Shown one piece after another: positions 36,712 through 48,490 of a stretch of 64,000 nucleotides of DNA. Source of the stretch: Silene conica (lineage: Eukaryota > Streptophyta > Magnoliopsida > Caryophyllales > Caryophyllaceae). A program made the position numbers and the translations under genes. Where the stretch lies: assembly GCA_029255685.2 (NCBI GenBank), contig CM055311.2, forward strand, positions 18,622,952-18,686,951, in the 5' to 3' direction. The first letter of the stretch is position 1. Each line of letters opens with the position of its first letter. A model generated the notes under the pieces. The model had not been told where the DNA came from, made no database searches, and was given only the letters and a program-made list of their open reading frames with translations.

Positions 36712-39205
36712 ATCGACTACAATCCAAGAAATTGACAGCGAGTATGCATATTATGTAGAATAACGTGCCCATAAGTAGCATTTAGCATCACTTGTTGAAG
36801 AATTTGACAGAATGTTTGCTCTGGTATCTTGAGCTATATTGTATTTTGTTTGATTATATTATCCAATTTGCCTACTAACTACTCGAAAGTAGGTGCTTTC
36901 TGTATGATGATTGTGTGACCCAACAGTGCGTTCAAACTAACCAGATTTTACCAACTATAATAAAAAGAGGTATGAAAAATGAGACCTAACTAGGAGGACG
37001 ATCATACCAAATACTTCTCGTTTGGCATAGTATACTTTTAAAATGGGTACACCAATCAGGCAAGACTCACAGACAACTTTTATACAGATTTCATGGAAGA
37101 TGTTTGGGCAGGCACATGACATGCCGCGACTCAGCATTACGCATAATCTATATATTCAAATTTCTCCTTTCCTTCATACATTCACGACTTGCTATATTGA
37201 AATTGGTGGAGTTACTACACTGAATACCAGTCATAAAACTAAGCATGTCAAAAATTCATTAGTACATGAAAATCAAGTATTTCTCACAAATTGCACTAGT
37301 ACAAAAAATAAATCACCAATTTCATGTACAGCTCAGCAAGATAATGACAGGAAAAACAGAGCAACCATGCATACTTAATTTCATATATGCACGTATATAT
37401 AACATATAGCTGTCTTATATAAACTACCTAATGTCCTCAACTCATTTGTCAAGATTGATGAGCATATTAATGGATTCAATGCTTCAGTTGTCGCACAGAA
37501 GACAGAATGCCGATTTGTTCTGTCACATTAGCTCAACAAAGCATGAGATCATTTTTAATAAAAATGCTACTATATCTGTGATCTTCTAGGAGCAGGTTAA
37601 CCTATGGAGGGGGTGAATCTGGGTACCAATAAGCAAAACGCTACTGTATGGGTGATCTAATTTTCAACTTACCAAACAAAGAAAATGGACCTGAAACATG
37701 AAACTATCATTCGTACTATAAAAACACATAATGAAAATATGAAATGTCTTGTTGATAACTTAACACCAAAACTGAACCGAACTAAACTCGACCTGGCCTG
37801 TCACCTATTATTCTGATAATGACCTGCCCCAACAATGACCTAAGATGAGCCCGACTCGATCTAAGGCTGAGATTGACTGACAGTAATCAAAACCGAAATG
37901 ACCAGCCAACACAATGAATGACCTAAGCTCAGTCAGCTCGACCTAAGGATGATATTGACTAGCCAATATTCGACTTGACCAAAGTGACTTCATTACCACC
38001 CCTGCAACAAAAATAATCAGCATCTCCTCCCCCAATCCCCTTACCATTGAATATCATATACACAAACATTTAAAAGAAGATTCTGTAAGAACAGGGTTCA
38101 ACATATTGTAGTGCAAGCGAAGATAGTGGAACAATTCCTCTCCAATTGAACTAGTTGAAATACAGTTATGCAACAATATGTATTCTTTTTGCCACTAAGC
38201 CAAGTAAATAAGACTAAGAGCTGGTTTTCCAAATAACTGCTAAAGCATTTTAAGAGTCACAGCCACAGCCTTCAGGTTCAAGATTCAACTCCCATTGCGA
38301 TAAGCTCCGATGCTGAGAAGGTGGGCTTTGGGGGTAATTTCAGCGCAGAACAAATGTGGAGTTTTCCAGCTGCTCCAGTTGGATTTCGGTTAACGATCAG
38401 GGTCACTTCTCGGATAGGCATGGGCTACAACAGTAACCATCAGACTGAGGTGTTTTTGAATCTAAGTTTGATAGGAGAGATGAGAGTGCCCTACTCTGCC
38501 AACAATGGCTGCACGCCCTGCCAGCCGCGAGTAATCTTCTTCAACCAGGAGCAGATACTAAATACGGAGTACTAATATCACTTTATAGCACTAGGTTATG
38601 TAATAGAGTATCTTATGGCAATTGTATTCACCGTGGTAACTCATTCTTTGCATTTATGTAATGACGTTCTGCAGTACTTTTTAGAGAGAGAATGGAAGTA
38701 TGGAACATCAGATTATTTAACAAGATTTGCATATCCTAGTTTACTATAACGGTAGCAAAACAAATTCCCGCCAAGCGTTAGCCTAGGGTGTGTGAAACGA
38801 ACTATCACTATTATGTTCATCCCATTTATATCATCAGATATGACCTAGTCAACCAACGTCAAATTTGACATTATGTCAAATGGGATGAAGGTAGAACAAT
38901 GTATTTTTAAATCCTCTAATTACATATTGTTCATATTGAGTTTATTCATATGTAACGAACGGTCTCTAGTGACTTTCTATCTTCATGAGTCATGAGTAAA
39001 TCATTAATCTATAAGCATGATTCTGAGTCAAGTTGTCGAATCATTGGACTCAAACCTGATGAATACATCTCATTACTAATATTTTAACTTCTTTAACCTA
39101 GGACATGGAATTAACAGCGTTATAATATTGCGCAAAGGATTCCAAATTTCCAATGCAGTAACAGGTTAGATAGCCAAGCCACACAAATACTGAATTTACG
39201 AAATT
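36712..39205. other. Long spacer without a recognised gene
   Basis: Holds the 3' UTR of the small gene to about 36870, then AT-rich sequence. An 84-codon + frame at 38321 (MGFGGNFSAEQMW) shows no domain. The pair GTCAAATTTGACATTATGTC near 38860 is a short palindromic patch. Confidence 0.4.
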
Positions 39206-39389
39206 GTACCTTAGGATTATAGCATCGATCAGCCTTCATTCCCATCAATCCGCCTCTAGCCGTCGGCCGACCCGTACCTTCCCATATGATTTCAGGCGTG
39301 ATATATGTTTTCAGGTCAAAGGCACCGAGATCTACTAATCCAAACAACCCGAAAAAGAGGAGGAATTCTTCCAGGTTGGAGCTTTCCAT
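39206..39389 (-). other. Exon-like ORF head to head with the NHL gene
   Basis: The minus-strand frame starts MESSNLEEFLLFFGLFG and runs about 60 codons to a donor-like AAG-GTACAA. Composition is protein-like (hydrophobic then DLKTYITPEIIW). It starts 173 bp from the divergent NHL gene, so the two could share a promoter. No following exon is identifiable to the left. Unrecognised. Confidence 0.3.
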
Positions 39390-39562
39390 CTCCTAAATAA
39401 AACAGGTAAAAACAGTCCTACTCCTACCATGTTATTCAAAAAAATTCCAAACTTAACCCTGTATAATACTGTATATAACACCCTTTCTAAACCACCAACC
39501 TCACAAACTCTCATAACTTATCAAAACTTTCCACTAATCACTACAAAAACATTAATTTAACC

Positions 39563-40654
39563 ATGATTAACATCCTCTTCCCCATCCTCGTCCTCGTATC
39601 CCTATTATCCACCTCCGAATCCCTCGACCGCCACATAATCAAATTCCGATCCCCAGGCTTATACCCTGAGGGCGTCGCATACGACCCAGCCTCCGAACAC
39701 TTCATCGTCGCTTCTCTCAAACACGGAACTTTCCACTCAGTCTCCGATGCCGGTGTCATCGAAACCCTAACCCTAACCTCCTCCCCAATCAACCTCCTGC
39801 CGAATCCAACGATACTCGGCCTCGCCGTCGACCACCGTAACAAACGCCTCCTCGCCACCCTCAACACCGCCACATCACCCTACCTCGCCTCTTTCTCTCT
39901 CCACCGAACATCAATCTCTCCCATCTTCATCTCTCCTTTACCTACCTCGTCTCCTTCCACCGCAGTCGCAAACGACGTCGCATTAGACCCGTACGGCAAC
40001 GCTTACGTCACCAACTCCGGCGAAAACGTCATCTACAAAGTCACCTTAAACGGTACCGTTTCGATCCTCTCAAACTCTACTCTCTTCACACGTTATCCAG
40101 TGGACCCTACCTCACCGTACAACTACTGCGGCCTAAACGGCGTCGTTTACGTCAAAGGAAAAGAATACCTGCTCGCCGTCCAATCAAACACCGGAAAAAT
40201 GTTCAAAATCGACACTGTTGACGGAACCGTTCGTTCCGTTATCTTACCGTCAGATTTAACGTTAGCAGACGGAATCGCCATTAGAGAAGACGGCGTCGTT
40301 TTCGTAGTTTCAATGAATGAAGCGTGGATGTTAAAGAGTGACGACAGCTGGGCCCAGGGTGTAGTAATTGACAAAATTGCCCTTGAGAGGGAGGGGTTTC
40401 CTACAAGTGTAACTGTGGGTGGAGGAGGAAGGGTATATGTGATATATGGGTATGTGGAGGAGGGTATAAAGGGAATTTCACAGGGTGAGGTGGAGAGAGA
40501 GTGGTTCAGGATTGAGGAAATAAGGTCAAAGGGTGAAGAAGATGGGGAGACTTTGTGGCCCTTTGTTATGATTGGGTTGGGCTTGGTTTATTTTTTGTTT
40601 TGGAGGTTTCAAATGGGTCAGCTTGTTAAGAATATGGATAAAAAACACACCTAG
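39563..40654 (+). CDS. Membrane-anchored NHL/SMP-30-like beta-propeller protein
   Basis: Single exon, 363 aa. Residues 1-20 (INILFPILVLVSLLS) form a signal peptide or anchor. The body is made of beta-propeller-like repeats: YPEGVAYDPASEHFIVAS, GLAVDHRNKRLLATL, ANDVALDPYGNAYVTNS, GLNGVVYVKGKEYLLAV and LADGIAIREDGVVFVVS. These are NHL/SMP-30 gluconolactonase-style blades. A transmembrane segment LWPFVMIGLGLVYFLFW near 329-346 is followed by a short basic tail. Arabidopsis has similar proteins annotated as NHL or calcium-dependent phosphotriesterase-like; the substrate is unknown. The ATG follows a leader with no earlier in-frame start. The first 750 bases are C-rich at third positions and the last 330 are G-rich. 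Confidence 0.85.
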   Translation: MINILFPILVLVSLLSTSESLDRHIIKFRSPGLYPEGVAYDPASEHFIVASLKHGTFHSVSDAGVIETLTLTSSPINLLPNPTILGLAVDHRNKRLLATLNTATSPYLASFSLHRTSISPIFISPLPTSSPSTAVANDVALDPYGNAYVTNSGENVIYKVTLNGTVSILSNSTLFTRYPVDPTSPYNYCGLNGVVYVKGKEYLLAVQSNTGKMFKIDTVDGTVRSVILPSDLTLADGIAIREDGVVFVVSMNEAWMLKSDDSWAQGVVIDKIALEREGFPTSVTVGGGGRVYVIYGYVEEGIKGISQGEVEREWFRIEEIRSKGEEDGETLWPFVMIGLGLVYFLFWRFQMGQLVKNMDKKHT

Positions 40655-41797
40655 ATTTGTTTTGTATTTCCTCGGTTTTTTCGTTATTTTTTATGAGACG
40701 GTTTGGTGACGAGGATTGTGAGATAGTGTTGTGTAAAATTTACTTTCACACTTTTTTTTGTGTTTGTATTGATAATTAATTTAATTTTTTTATGTAATGT
40801 AAGTTTTTTCCGCTAACATCGAAATCTAAATTAACTTCACAATTTTCCTTATATATACTACGGAGTACTAGTTTTAACACCGTACATAGGCTCGTTTATT
40901 AAACAATGCTATTGTCTACATTTACATAAGTGAACAAATTGTGTAAATAATGGATTCTAATAATGCATACTAAAATTTGAAAGAGGCGGTCTTTTAATAA
41001 ATTATCGTAATTGTTCATTCATGTACTAGTTTACTCATTCATGAACTTTTTTCATTACTTTTTCATTCTATACCCTTTACAAAAAAAAACTCTCTCTAAT
41101 TTTCTCCCCCTACAAAAAACTCTAACCCACACAACTATGGATGTTAGTTCTCGTATCGATCGAATAATAATTTTAATCTCTACCTTTATCAATAATATTA
41201 TATGAAATTAAAAAATTGATTTAGACTAATTAAATTAGGGTTTCTTTAAATCGTTTTCTGTTTTGTTTGTTTTCTTCCTTATTCTTCTTTTTCAATTGTT
41301 ATTTGGATTGAATCCTATCACAATAATATTAGATCTGTAGGATGTTCAATTAGAGAACAAATTGACATTAGAGAACAAATCGATCAAGCTGTACTTTTTA
41401 TCTGTACATGTCTTTCTCCCAAATAGACATTATTATGTGCTGTCGTGCTAGTACGTTGTTCTTATGTTGTTGTAGTGCTTGACGTTAGTTAACCTAAAAA
41501 AATCAGCTTATTAGAATAAGATCCTTAATTCGGTAAAACATGCACAACAAAATATAGTAAACACATGATGTTTCATAGCTCGTATAACTTGCTCTTACTG
41601 TGGTGCTGAAATATTTTGAAATTTTGTATGGTGCGATGAACTTAGGGAAAGTGCACTTGACATTTAGTTCATGTTCTTGGTTTTTTAGTTAAATTTCGGT
41701 CTGTAGCATAAATAAGCTTTGCCAGAATGAGTTTCAAAACAAAACATTACAGTCTATTGCAAATAACATCTTATTTTCATTTCAGAACTCGGACTTA
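40655..41797 (+). other. 3' UTR and spacer before the transposase remnant
   Basis: T-rich sequence. No gene is supported. A splice-acceptor-like TTTCATTTCAG just before 41786 suggests the transposase remnant once had an upstream exon here. Confidence 0.4.
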
Positions 41798-42830
41798 GTG
41801 TCGGATGAGTATGAAGAATTTTCTACAAAAATGATAGATAGCGGACACATTTTCAATCTCAGAAAAAAATTCAGGAATTACGATGAATTGATAGCAGAAG
41901 TGAGAGAAATTGGACTATTACATGATATACACGGGTGGCTAGATACTTATCACCCACGTCGCGGTTATGGTGAGCATGGGTTTAAGTGTGACAAATCTGG
42001 ACCTTATCAATTTCGAGGGAATTTTAACGTTCCCTCCACGAAATCAAATACGGGGAGTAAAAAATGTTGGTGACCTTTTAAACTCAAGGTAGTCGAAGAA
42101 GTTGACGGCACATGGAGGTTAGATGTACATAATGGATTTCACAACCACTTCATTGGAGTAAAGGATAATGTTCTGAGTGCGACAAAAGAGTTGATTTTGT
42201 CCATGACAACAAGTAAAATTTCGGTTGCTAACATACTAATTGAGTTGAGAAAGAAGATATACTTATTACTTCCAAAAAAGTGTATAATATTCGTGCAAGG
42301 GAGAGAAAAAAAACTCTAGAGAAGAACGCACAACTGCTGAACAATTGTCTAAACTTGCTGATGATCATGGATATCGAACTTTTCATGAGACAAAACCTGG
42401 TGAAAAAAAGGTGAGAGAGTCCTGACAAATGTTCTATTTATACATCCCCATTAACTCAAGCTTTTGAAACTTTACCCATTTGTAATTGTTGTTGATTGTA
42501 CCTACAAGACTAACATGTTTAAGATGCCATTACTAGAAGGTATAGGTGTTACACCAGTTGGTACAAACTTCACTATGTTCATTGCATTTTTGGAAAATGA
42601 GCAAACATTGGCATATAATTGGGCTCTAAAATGTATGAGGGAAGTAATAGGATCAGATGAGAATATGGTTTTTTTTTTACCGATTGCGAGTTAGCTTTAA
42701 TTGGTGCGATTAAGGAGAACTTTCCAAGTGTTAAGCACTTATTATGTAGACGTCACATTGATTGGCTTATCGCACACCTAACAAAGATAAATTACCCTGG
42801 ACTTGGCTGACATACAACTTAATGTAGATA
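41798..42830 (+). pseudogene. FAR1/MULE-type transposase remnant
   Basis: An N-terminal part (FNLRKKFRNYDELIAEVREIG, ending KKCW-stop-PFKL, then HNGFHNH) matches the FAR1-like DNA-binding region. A second open stretch at 42464-42694 (FVIVVDCTYKTNMFKMPLLEG, then FLENEQTLAYNWAL) matches the MULE transposase core, with the DCTYKTN Asp. A TGA stands in the zinc-ligand region, several stops and frame changes follow near 42300-42430, and the end decays after 42690. Not functional. It could be a source of past activity for the Mutator-like MITE at 22437, but their ends have not been matched. Confidence 0.8.
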
Positions 42831-43090
42831 GGGAAGAAGGGATCAATCTCAGAGAGACGGGAATGCAATTGTGATTAGCTATGGATAGAAAACTACCAAA
42901 ATCGGCCACAAGTTGTTTGGTTTTTTATTTGAGATTAACTAAGGTAAAACGATATTGATAATTGAAGATTTAAACAATTATAGGAAGGAATATAGTGGAT
43001 TGGGGTTGCAACATGTAGAAAAGCAATTAGTTATGCCAAATTAACGGAATTCATCATCAAGGGTCGATTAGGCTTTAACAATTTCCTCTC

Positions 43091-43340
43091 TGTAGGAGCC
43101 AATGTCCTCTATAGTTAGTGTGATAACATGTATAAATCTCTTAAAGGTTCACATGGTATACTTTGTATTATAATAAGTTGATTAACATTTATCGATAACG
43201 GTTGGCTTGCTAGAAGTTTGACGTTATTGTCATACGGATGTCGGTGATCAACTGGTCCCTAAGAGTCACACCTAAAGGATGTAATCTGAGAGATTGTTGG
43301 AGTTAGTGTCCTCAACAGTTAGTGCGACAACACGTATCAT
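43091..43340 (+). mobile_element. Two truncated LTR starts related to the 15870 solo LTR
   Basis: 43091 begins TGTAGGAGCCAATGTCCTC and runs through blocks matching the reverse complement of 16620-16809 (GTTGATTAACATTTATCGAT, then GACGTTATTGTCATA). At 43295 a second start, TGTTGGAGTTAGTGTCCTC, follows and breaks off after about 45 bp. So two nested or tandem LTR fragments lie in the opposite orientation to the tandem array. Confidence 0.65.
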
Positions 43341-43749
43341 TTACTATATTAAAGCAGCTGCCACTAACCGTCAAAATACGCATAAATGCATACGTGTCAA
43401 ATCCACATTACTCAATCGTATTTATACAGTACATTATACAGTATTTTACAAATTAATACAATAAAATAGATTTTAAATATTTACAACTACATCCCCACTG
43501 CATATTACACGTTTTCTTCAATTGCAACTGAACAGTTCCAAAAAATTTATTATTTATTTTTAAAGATAATATCCGTATCCCACTAAAATTGCAACTTCAA
43601 TCCCACTAAAAATATAACTGAATTCCCACTCTGAATTCCCACGATTCTTCAACTGATGTTCTACAAATTTCTTATAAAATCAGAACTAATCAGAACTTTA
43701 CAAAGTTACTGCAACAAGTTATAAAATCAGAAATAATCAGAAATTTACA

Positions 43750-45846
43750 ATGGCTCAAAAAATTACCGCAACAACAATTTCCAAGTTAGCCAAAAATGTT
43801 CGAAACATAAAATTGAATGTTCGTGTTATTTGTTTATGGAAGCGAGAAAATTACAGAAACAAGGGTCAACTATTTGGAATCGAAATGATATTAGTTGATG
43901 GAGAAGTAAGTCCTCTTTTTTCAGAATCATTGAATTATAAATAATTCTTGCATATCACTTATATATCTCTTTCATCTTTCCTAAAATAAAGGGTCACACC
44001 ATTCATGCAAGTATCAACAAGTCCCTCTTATACAAATTTAAAAGCAAAGTAATTGAAGGGCGTACATATAAGCTCGGCAAGTTCACAGTATCGGATAATG
44101 TCGGGTATATGACTGCTACCAAAAATCCATTGAGGATTTGGTTCGAGTACTCAACTATTGCTACTGAAACAAAAGATGCAAACATACCCGAATACGGATT
44201 TCAATTTTCAAGCTTTGCAGACATAATCCATGAAAATGTCAAGCCTGATTCCTACTTGGGTAATTATTTCGAGAATTATGTTGATATATACAATTTTTTT
44301 TAATTATTTACAAAACTAATACAACATTCACAGATGTGCTAGGAGTATTCGAGGGTTCACACCCAATTGCCGTGTCGGAGAAAGGAAATGAATGGACACA
44401 TATTGACCTACTCGACGCTGAGTATGTACTAACCGTAAGTCTATGATTACGAAATTACAATTATCTTAATTACTAACACAACTTATGTATTACATTGCAG
44501 AAACAAATAAGTTGCCATTATATGTGTTTGGAGATTATGTGAAACAAATAGTCAAAATCATTAACGACTATGCAAACGCAAATGAAAGACCAATACTTGC
44601 AATACAATGTGTTAGTCGGGCAGAATGGAAGGGTAATTTAATAATTACATATTTATTATATTTATCTTTCATAGAAAGACGTTAAATATTCCGATTGATT
44701 TTTAAAATGTTTTAGGCGAAGTTCGTATCACAAGCTCATTTGAGGCTACACGAATTTACGTGAACCCGGATATACCACAACTTACTGCGTTGCAAGAACT
44801 TTCCAAGACAAGGGGATCAAATTCTGATGGCACAATGATCACAAATGTAAGTAACGAAGAACCAACCATTCGTCCAAGGCTCATTTTCAAGACAATTTCA
44901 GAACTCAACAACATATTGACAAGGTAACAACATTGATATTCTTACTTTTACTTATTGATATTCTTACTTTTACTTATTGATTGATTGATTTTAGACGATT
45001 CATCACTAATAAAAATTGTTTTCATATCTAGGCTGGAGTATATAGTACACTTGCTACTATTACTGACTTAGATGCAAATTTCAAATGGTATTACTATTCA
45101 TGCAAATTCTGCCGTGGCAAAGCAGCTATAGACGAGGACATCTTATGGAGATGCACCAAAGATTATTGTAAAGGGCATGGTGAAGCAATGTCGGATGCAA
45201 TTCTTAGGTGTTGTATACTTTTAATCATATTAAACTATATGATTTATGTAATAGATAAGAATATTAACCTCTTTGCTTTACTGTAGATTTCAAGTTAGGT
45301 ACCACATTTCAGATGAGGAAAACAATAACCAAGTAGAAGGAGATGACATCAATATGGCCAAGTTGTTACTGTTTGAGGCACAACTAGAAGGCCATATCAA
45401 CAAAACTGCTGCCCAGTGTATATCAGACCTGAAAAAGGCAATAAATGACATTAGCTTATAATTCTTCAATAAGATGAAGTATATCCTTATTAATAAATTT
45501 GTTTTAAACAGGCTGGAATTAAGGATGGTATACCAGAAGAACTAGATATGCTGATTGGAAAGCAATGGGTGTGCAAGTTAGAGGTTTCAAGGAGATATAA
45601 TATTGAGCAAAAGTCAAATTGTTATACAGCTCTATCAATAACAAATGAAGAAGAATCAATTGCTTGGTGGAAGGCAAAATACAAAGATGCAAAGGTACAA
45701 TACATTAACAAGAGCACTAACTTGAAGTTTAATTTGTATTATGATATAAAGTTTTTCTTAATCATACATAACTTTAAAATAATTAATTTTAACAGGAAGG
45801 AAACAAACAAGGCAACATGACACCGAGTATGCACAAAGAGAAATAA
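43750..45846 (+). pseudogene. RPA70-like OB-fold protein, copy A, probably broken
   Basis: About nine exons, e.g. 43750-43905, 43992-44259, 44334-~44426, 44501-44632, 44716-44923, 45032-45207, 45286 on, 45512 on, and a last one ending at TAA 45844-45846. The product resembles replication protein A large-subunit OB folds of the DUF223/RPA1-like plant group: EMILVDGEG, YKLGKFTVSDN, VFGDYVKQI and AEWKG. A C-terminal zinc finger (CKFCRGKA, then WRCTKDYCKGH) follows. Such proteins bind single-stranded DNA. Phase mismatches occur at the exon 3/4 junction (one extra base relative to copy B) and at exon 5/6, and one donor is missing, so it is probably a pseudogene. Confidence 0.72.
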
Positions 45847-46221
45847 ATAATTGAATGTGAGAGAATGGCTTGCACCGGAAATATGTCATGTGAAGAAAAG
45901 GCATCCAGCAGCAAAATTCCGGTGAAAGTGAAGATTGAGAAGGACTAGGAGACCTAATGTTGACAATCGTATAAATCGATCTACTTACTATTGCGTTTTA
46001 TATTTCATTGCTGATTACTAAGTATTTTGCTTTTGTTTAAGAAACTATCTGGATTGTTATTCGTATTTCATTGTTGGATTGTTATTTCATATTTCTGTGT
46101 TCAATTGTTATTTCATATTCCATTGTTGGATACTTCGTATTACTATTAAGTTTCATATTTCATTGTTGGATGTTCAACCGGTGTTATCCGTGTAAGCTCC
46201 CTCTTTTAAGGAGTGTAAACA
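45847..46221 (+). other. Spacer after RPA copy A
   Basis: T-rich with repeated ATTTCATATTTCATTGTTGG-like phrases between 46050 and 46170. No gene. Confidence 0.5.
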
Positions 46222-46800
46222 CAAATGTCTATAATGTTGGAACACAAAAGAACTGCAAATTTCAATGTTTAAACTTCATTAATATTTGCTCAATATATAA
46301 AAAATAAGAACTGCTAATGTCTATAATGCTGGAATACAAAAGCAGACACAACAATATGCTTAAAGCCCTATAATATTAGATAATTTTAACCAGATGTTAG
46401 GAATCCCTTATTTAATGTAAACAATAAAATGTCCTAAAAAGGAACCTACAAAAGAAGTAAAATTAAAAACAAAGAACTGCAAATTTCAATGTTTAAACCT
46501 CATTAATATTTGCTCAATATATAAAAAATAAAATGTCTATAATGCTGGAATACAAAAGCAGACACAACAATATGCTTAAAGCCCTATAATTGTAGATAAT
46601 TTTAACCAAAAGTTAGGAATCCCTTATTTAATGTAAACAATAAAATGTTCCCAAAAAGGAACCTATAAAAGAAGTAAAATTTAAAACAAAGAACTGCCAA
46701 TTTCAATGTTTAAACCTCATTAATATTTGCTCAATATATAAAATAAGAACTGCTAATTTCAATGTTTAAAACTTTCAAATTACAACATTTTATTATCAAT
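46222..46800. repeat. Direct repeat, period about 215 bp, about 2.5 copies
   Basis: TGTCTATAATGCTGGAATAC occurs at 46319 and 46534, each followed by the same CAGACACAACAATATGCTTA block. TTTGCTCAATATATAAAA occurs three times. A third copy is partial. Non-coding. Confidence 0.85.
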
Positions 46801-47418
46801 ATGTGGACATATATAAAAACAGTTTGTTATTAGTATCCTACCCATATGTCATAATAGGGCTTTAAGCATATTGACACATAACACCCATTGTACCTTTGAC
46901 TTTATTGACACCCATTAAAAACTTTTGTCATAATGACACTCAATAATGATTTAAACGTGAAACATATGTTTCAATCTTTCAAACGGCCTTTAACGACATA
47001 TATAAAAGCTAAGAACTATAATTTCAATGTTTAAAACTCTCATTTTTTTTTATAATAAAGATTTACCTCATTAATATTTGTTAAACGTATAAATAGTGAT
47101 TTATAGCTATAATAGATTCCACCTTAAAAATAGGCAAAAAAAGAGGCAAATTTCTCTAACTTTGACTAAAGACTAGATCATTTTAACATGGGTTTAATTT
47201 TAAAAGAAGAATATATAGTTGTGTTCAGAAACTTATCAAACTTATCTTTAATTGTATAATTCCGTAATAGCACATGATGTCTAACATCCTGCAAAAACCT
47301 ACACAAGAAATGAATCATAAATTATTAATATTTTGACATTTATATTTATTATACAGTAAAACTTTAAAATAAATATATTAATATATTAACTATACAACAT
47401 ATTTCAACTTTCACATCC
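46801..47418. other. Spacer without a recognised gene
   Basis: AT-rich; it holds a reverse-oriented echo of the 46-kb repeat (AGGGCTTTAAGCATATTG near 46856). No gene seen. Confidence 0.5.
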
Positions 47419-47426
47419 ATTAATAG

Positions 47427-48341
47427 TAGGGGTGTTCATAAAAAAACGAACCGTAAAAACTGTATCGCAAAACCGGAGAACCGCATATTTTTTAGGTTCG
47501 GTTAACCGAACCGTTAAGGGCAATACGATTCGGTTAACCGAACCGGTTATTTGTGAGTGTGTCCGGTTCGGTTCCAGTTCGGCTACAAGTTTTCACGGTT
47601 CACCGAACCGAACCGTGTTAACATAAATTAAAAAAAAAAAAGATGATAGATTAAAACGTGGAAACCTAAAGCCCAGCCCACTCCCCCTCACCCAAATTCC
47701 ATGTTTCATGTCTCAGCCTCACAATTCACTCTCCCTCACAAATTACACTCCCTCACAAATCAGTAAACGCTCCTTAAAATAAAAAACCTAACCCTAACCC
47801 TAAATCCGCCTCCTTCTACAGTTCTACCGCCTCCTTCTGTCGCTTCAGCCAATCAACCGCCTCTTTTATGCTGCTCTTTCCGCCTCCTCTCCGCCAATCA
47901 AATAATTTGTATAATAGGCGATTTGTTCTAATAGACGTGTTTTTTTTGTTCTAATTTGTATGAATTTGTAAAATACGAAATAATACGGAAGAGGCGATTT
48001 GTATAGACCTGCTTTTTGTTCTAATTTGTAAAATAATACGAAATAATACGGAATATAGGCGATTTGTTCTAATAGACTTGTTTTTTTTTTTTTTTCTGAA
48101 TTCTGGTTTCTATGTTTCTTCTGAAATTTGGTTTTGTTTTGTTTCCAAATTTTAGTTGAAAATTAAAATTGATATAGGTTCGAGGTTCACCGCAAAACCG
48201 AGCCGCTGTGTAAGGTTCACTGAACCGTAATAAACCGTATACAAAGGTTCGGTTAAGGTTCACCTTGTAGCTGAACCGTGTAGTAGGTTCACCGTACATA
48301 CGGTGCGGTTCGGTTAACCGAACCATGAATGAACATGCCTA
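47427..48341. mobile_element. Non-autonomous hAT-type element
   Basis: 915 bp with perfect 8-bp target duplication ATTAATAG (47419-47426 and 48342-48349). Ends TAGGGGTGTTCAT and ATGAACATGCCTA are imperfect inverted repeats. The subterminal regions are packed with GGTTAACCGAACC and close variants on both sides. No transposase. It sits just upstream of RPA copy B. Confidence 0.9.
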
Positions 48342-48490
48342 ATTAATAGGAACCACTACCCACTATCCCACTATTAAGAACATGGTTAGAAAAATAAAAC
48401 CACCCACTATTTTGCATGAGAAAAAGTATAAATAAAACTAATGAGAAGGCATAACTCACAAATTTACATAAGCCTTTAAAAATAGGGAAA

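Noticed and set aside
38321-38575. 84-codon + frame
   Set aside because: Slightly GC-richer and protein-like, but no recognised motif, no splice partner and no promoter context.
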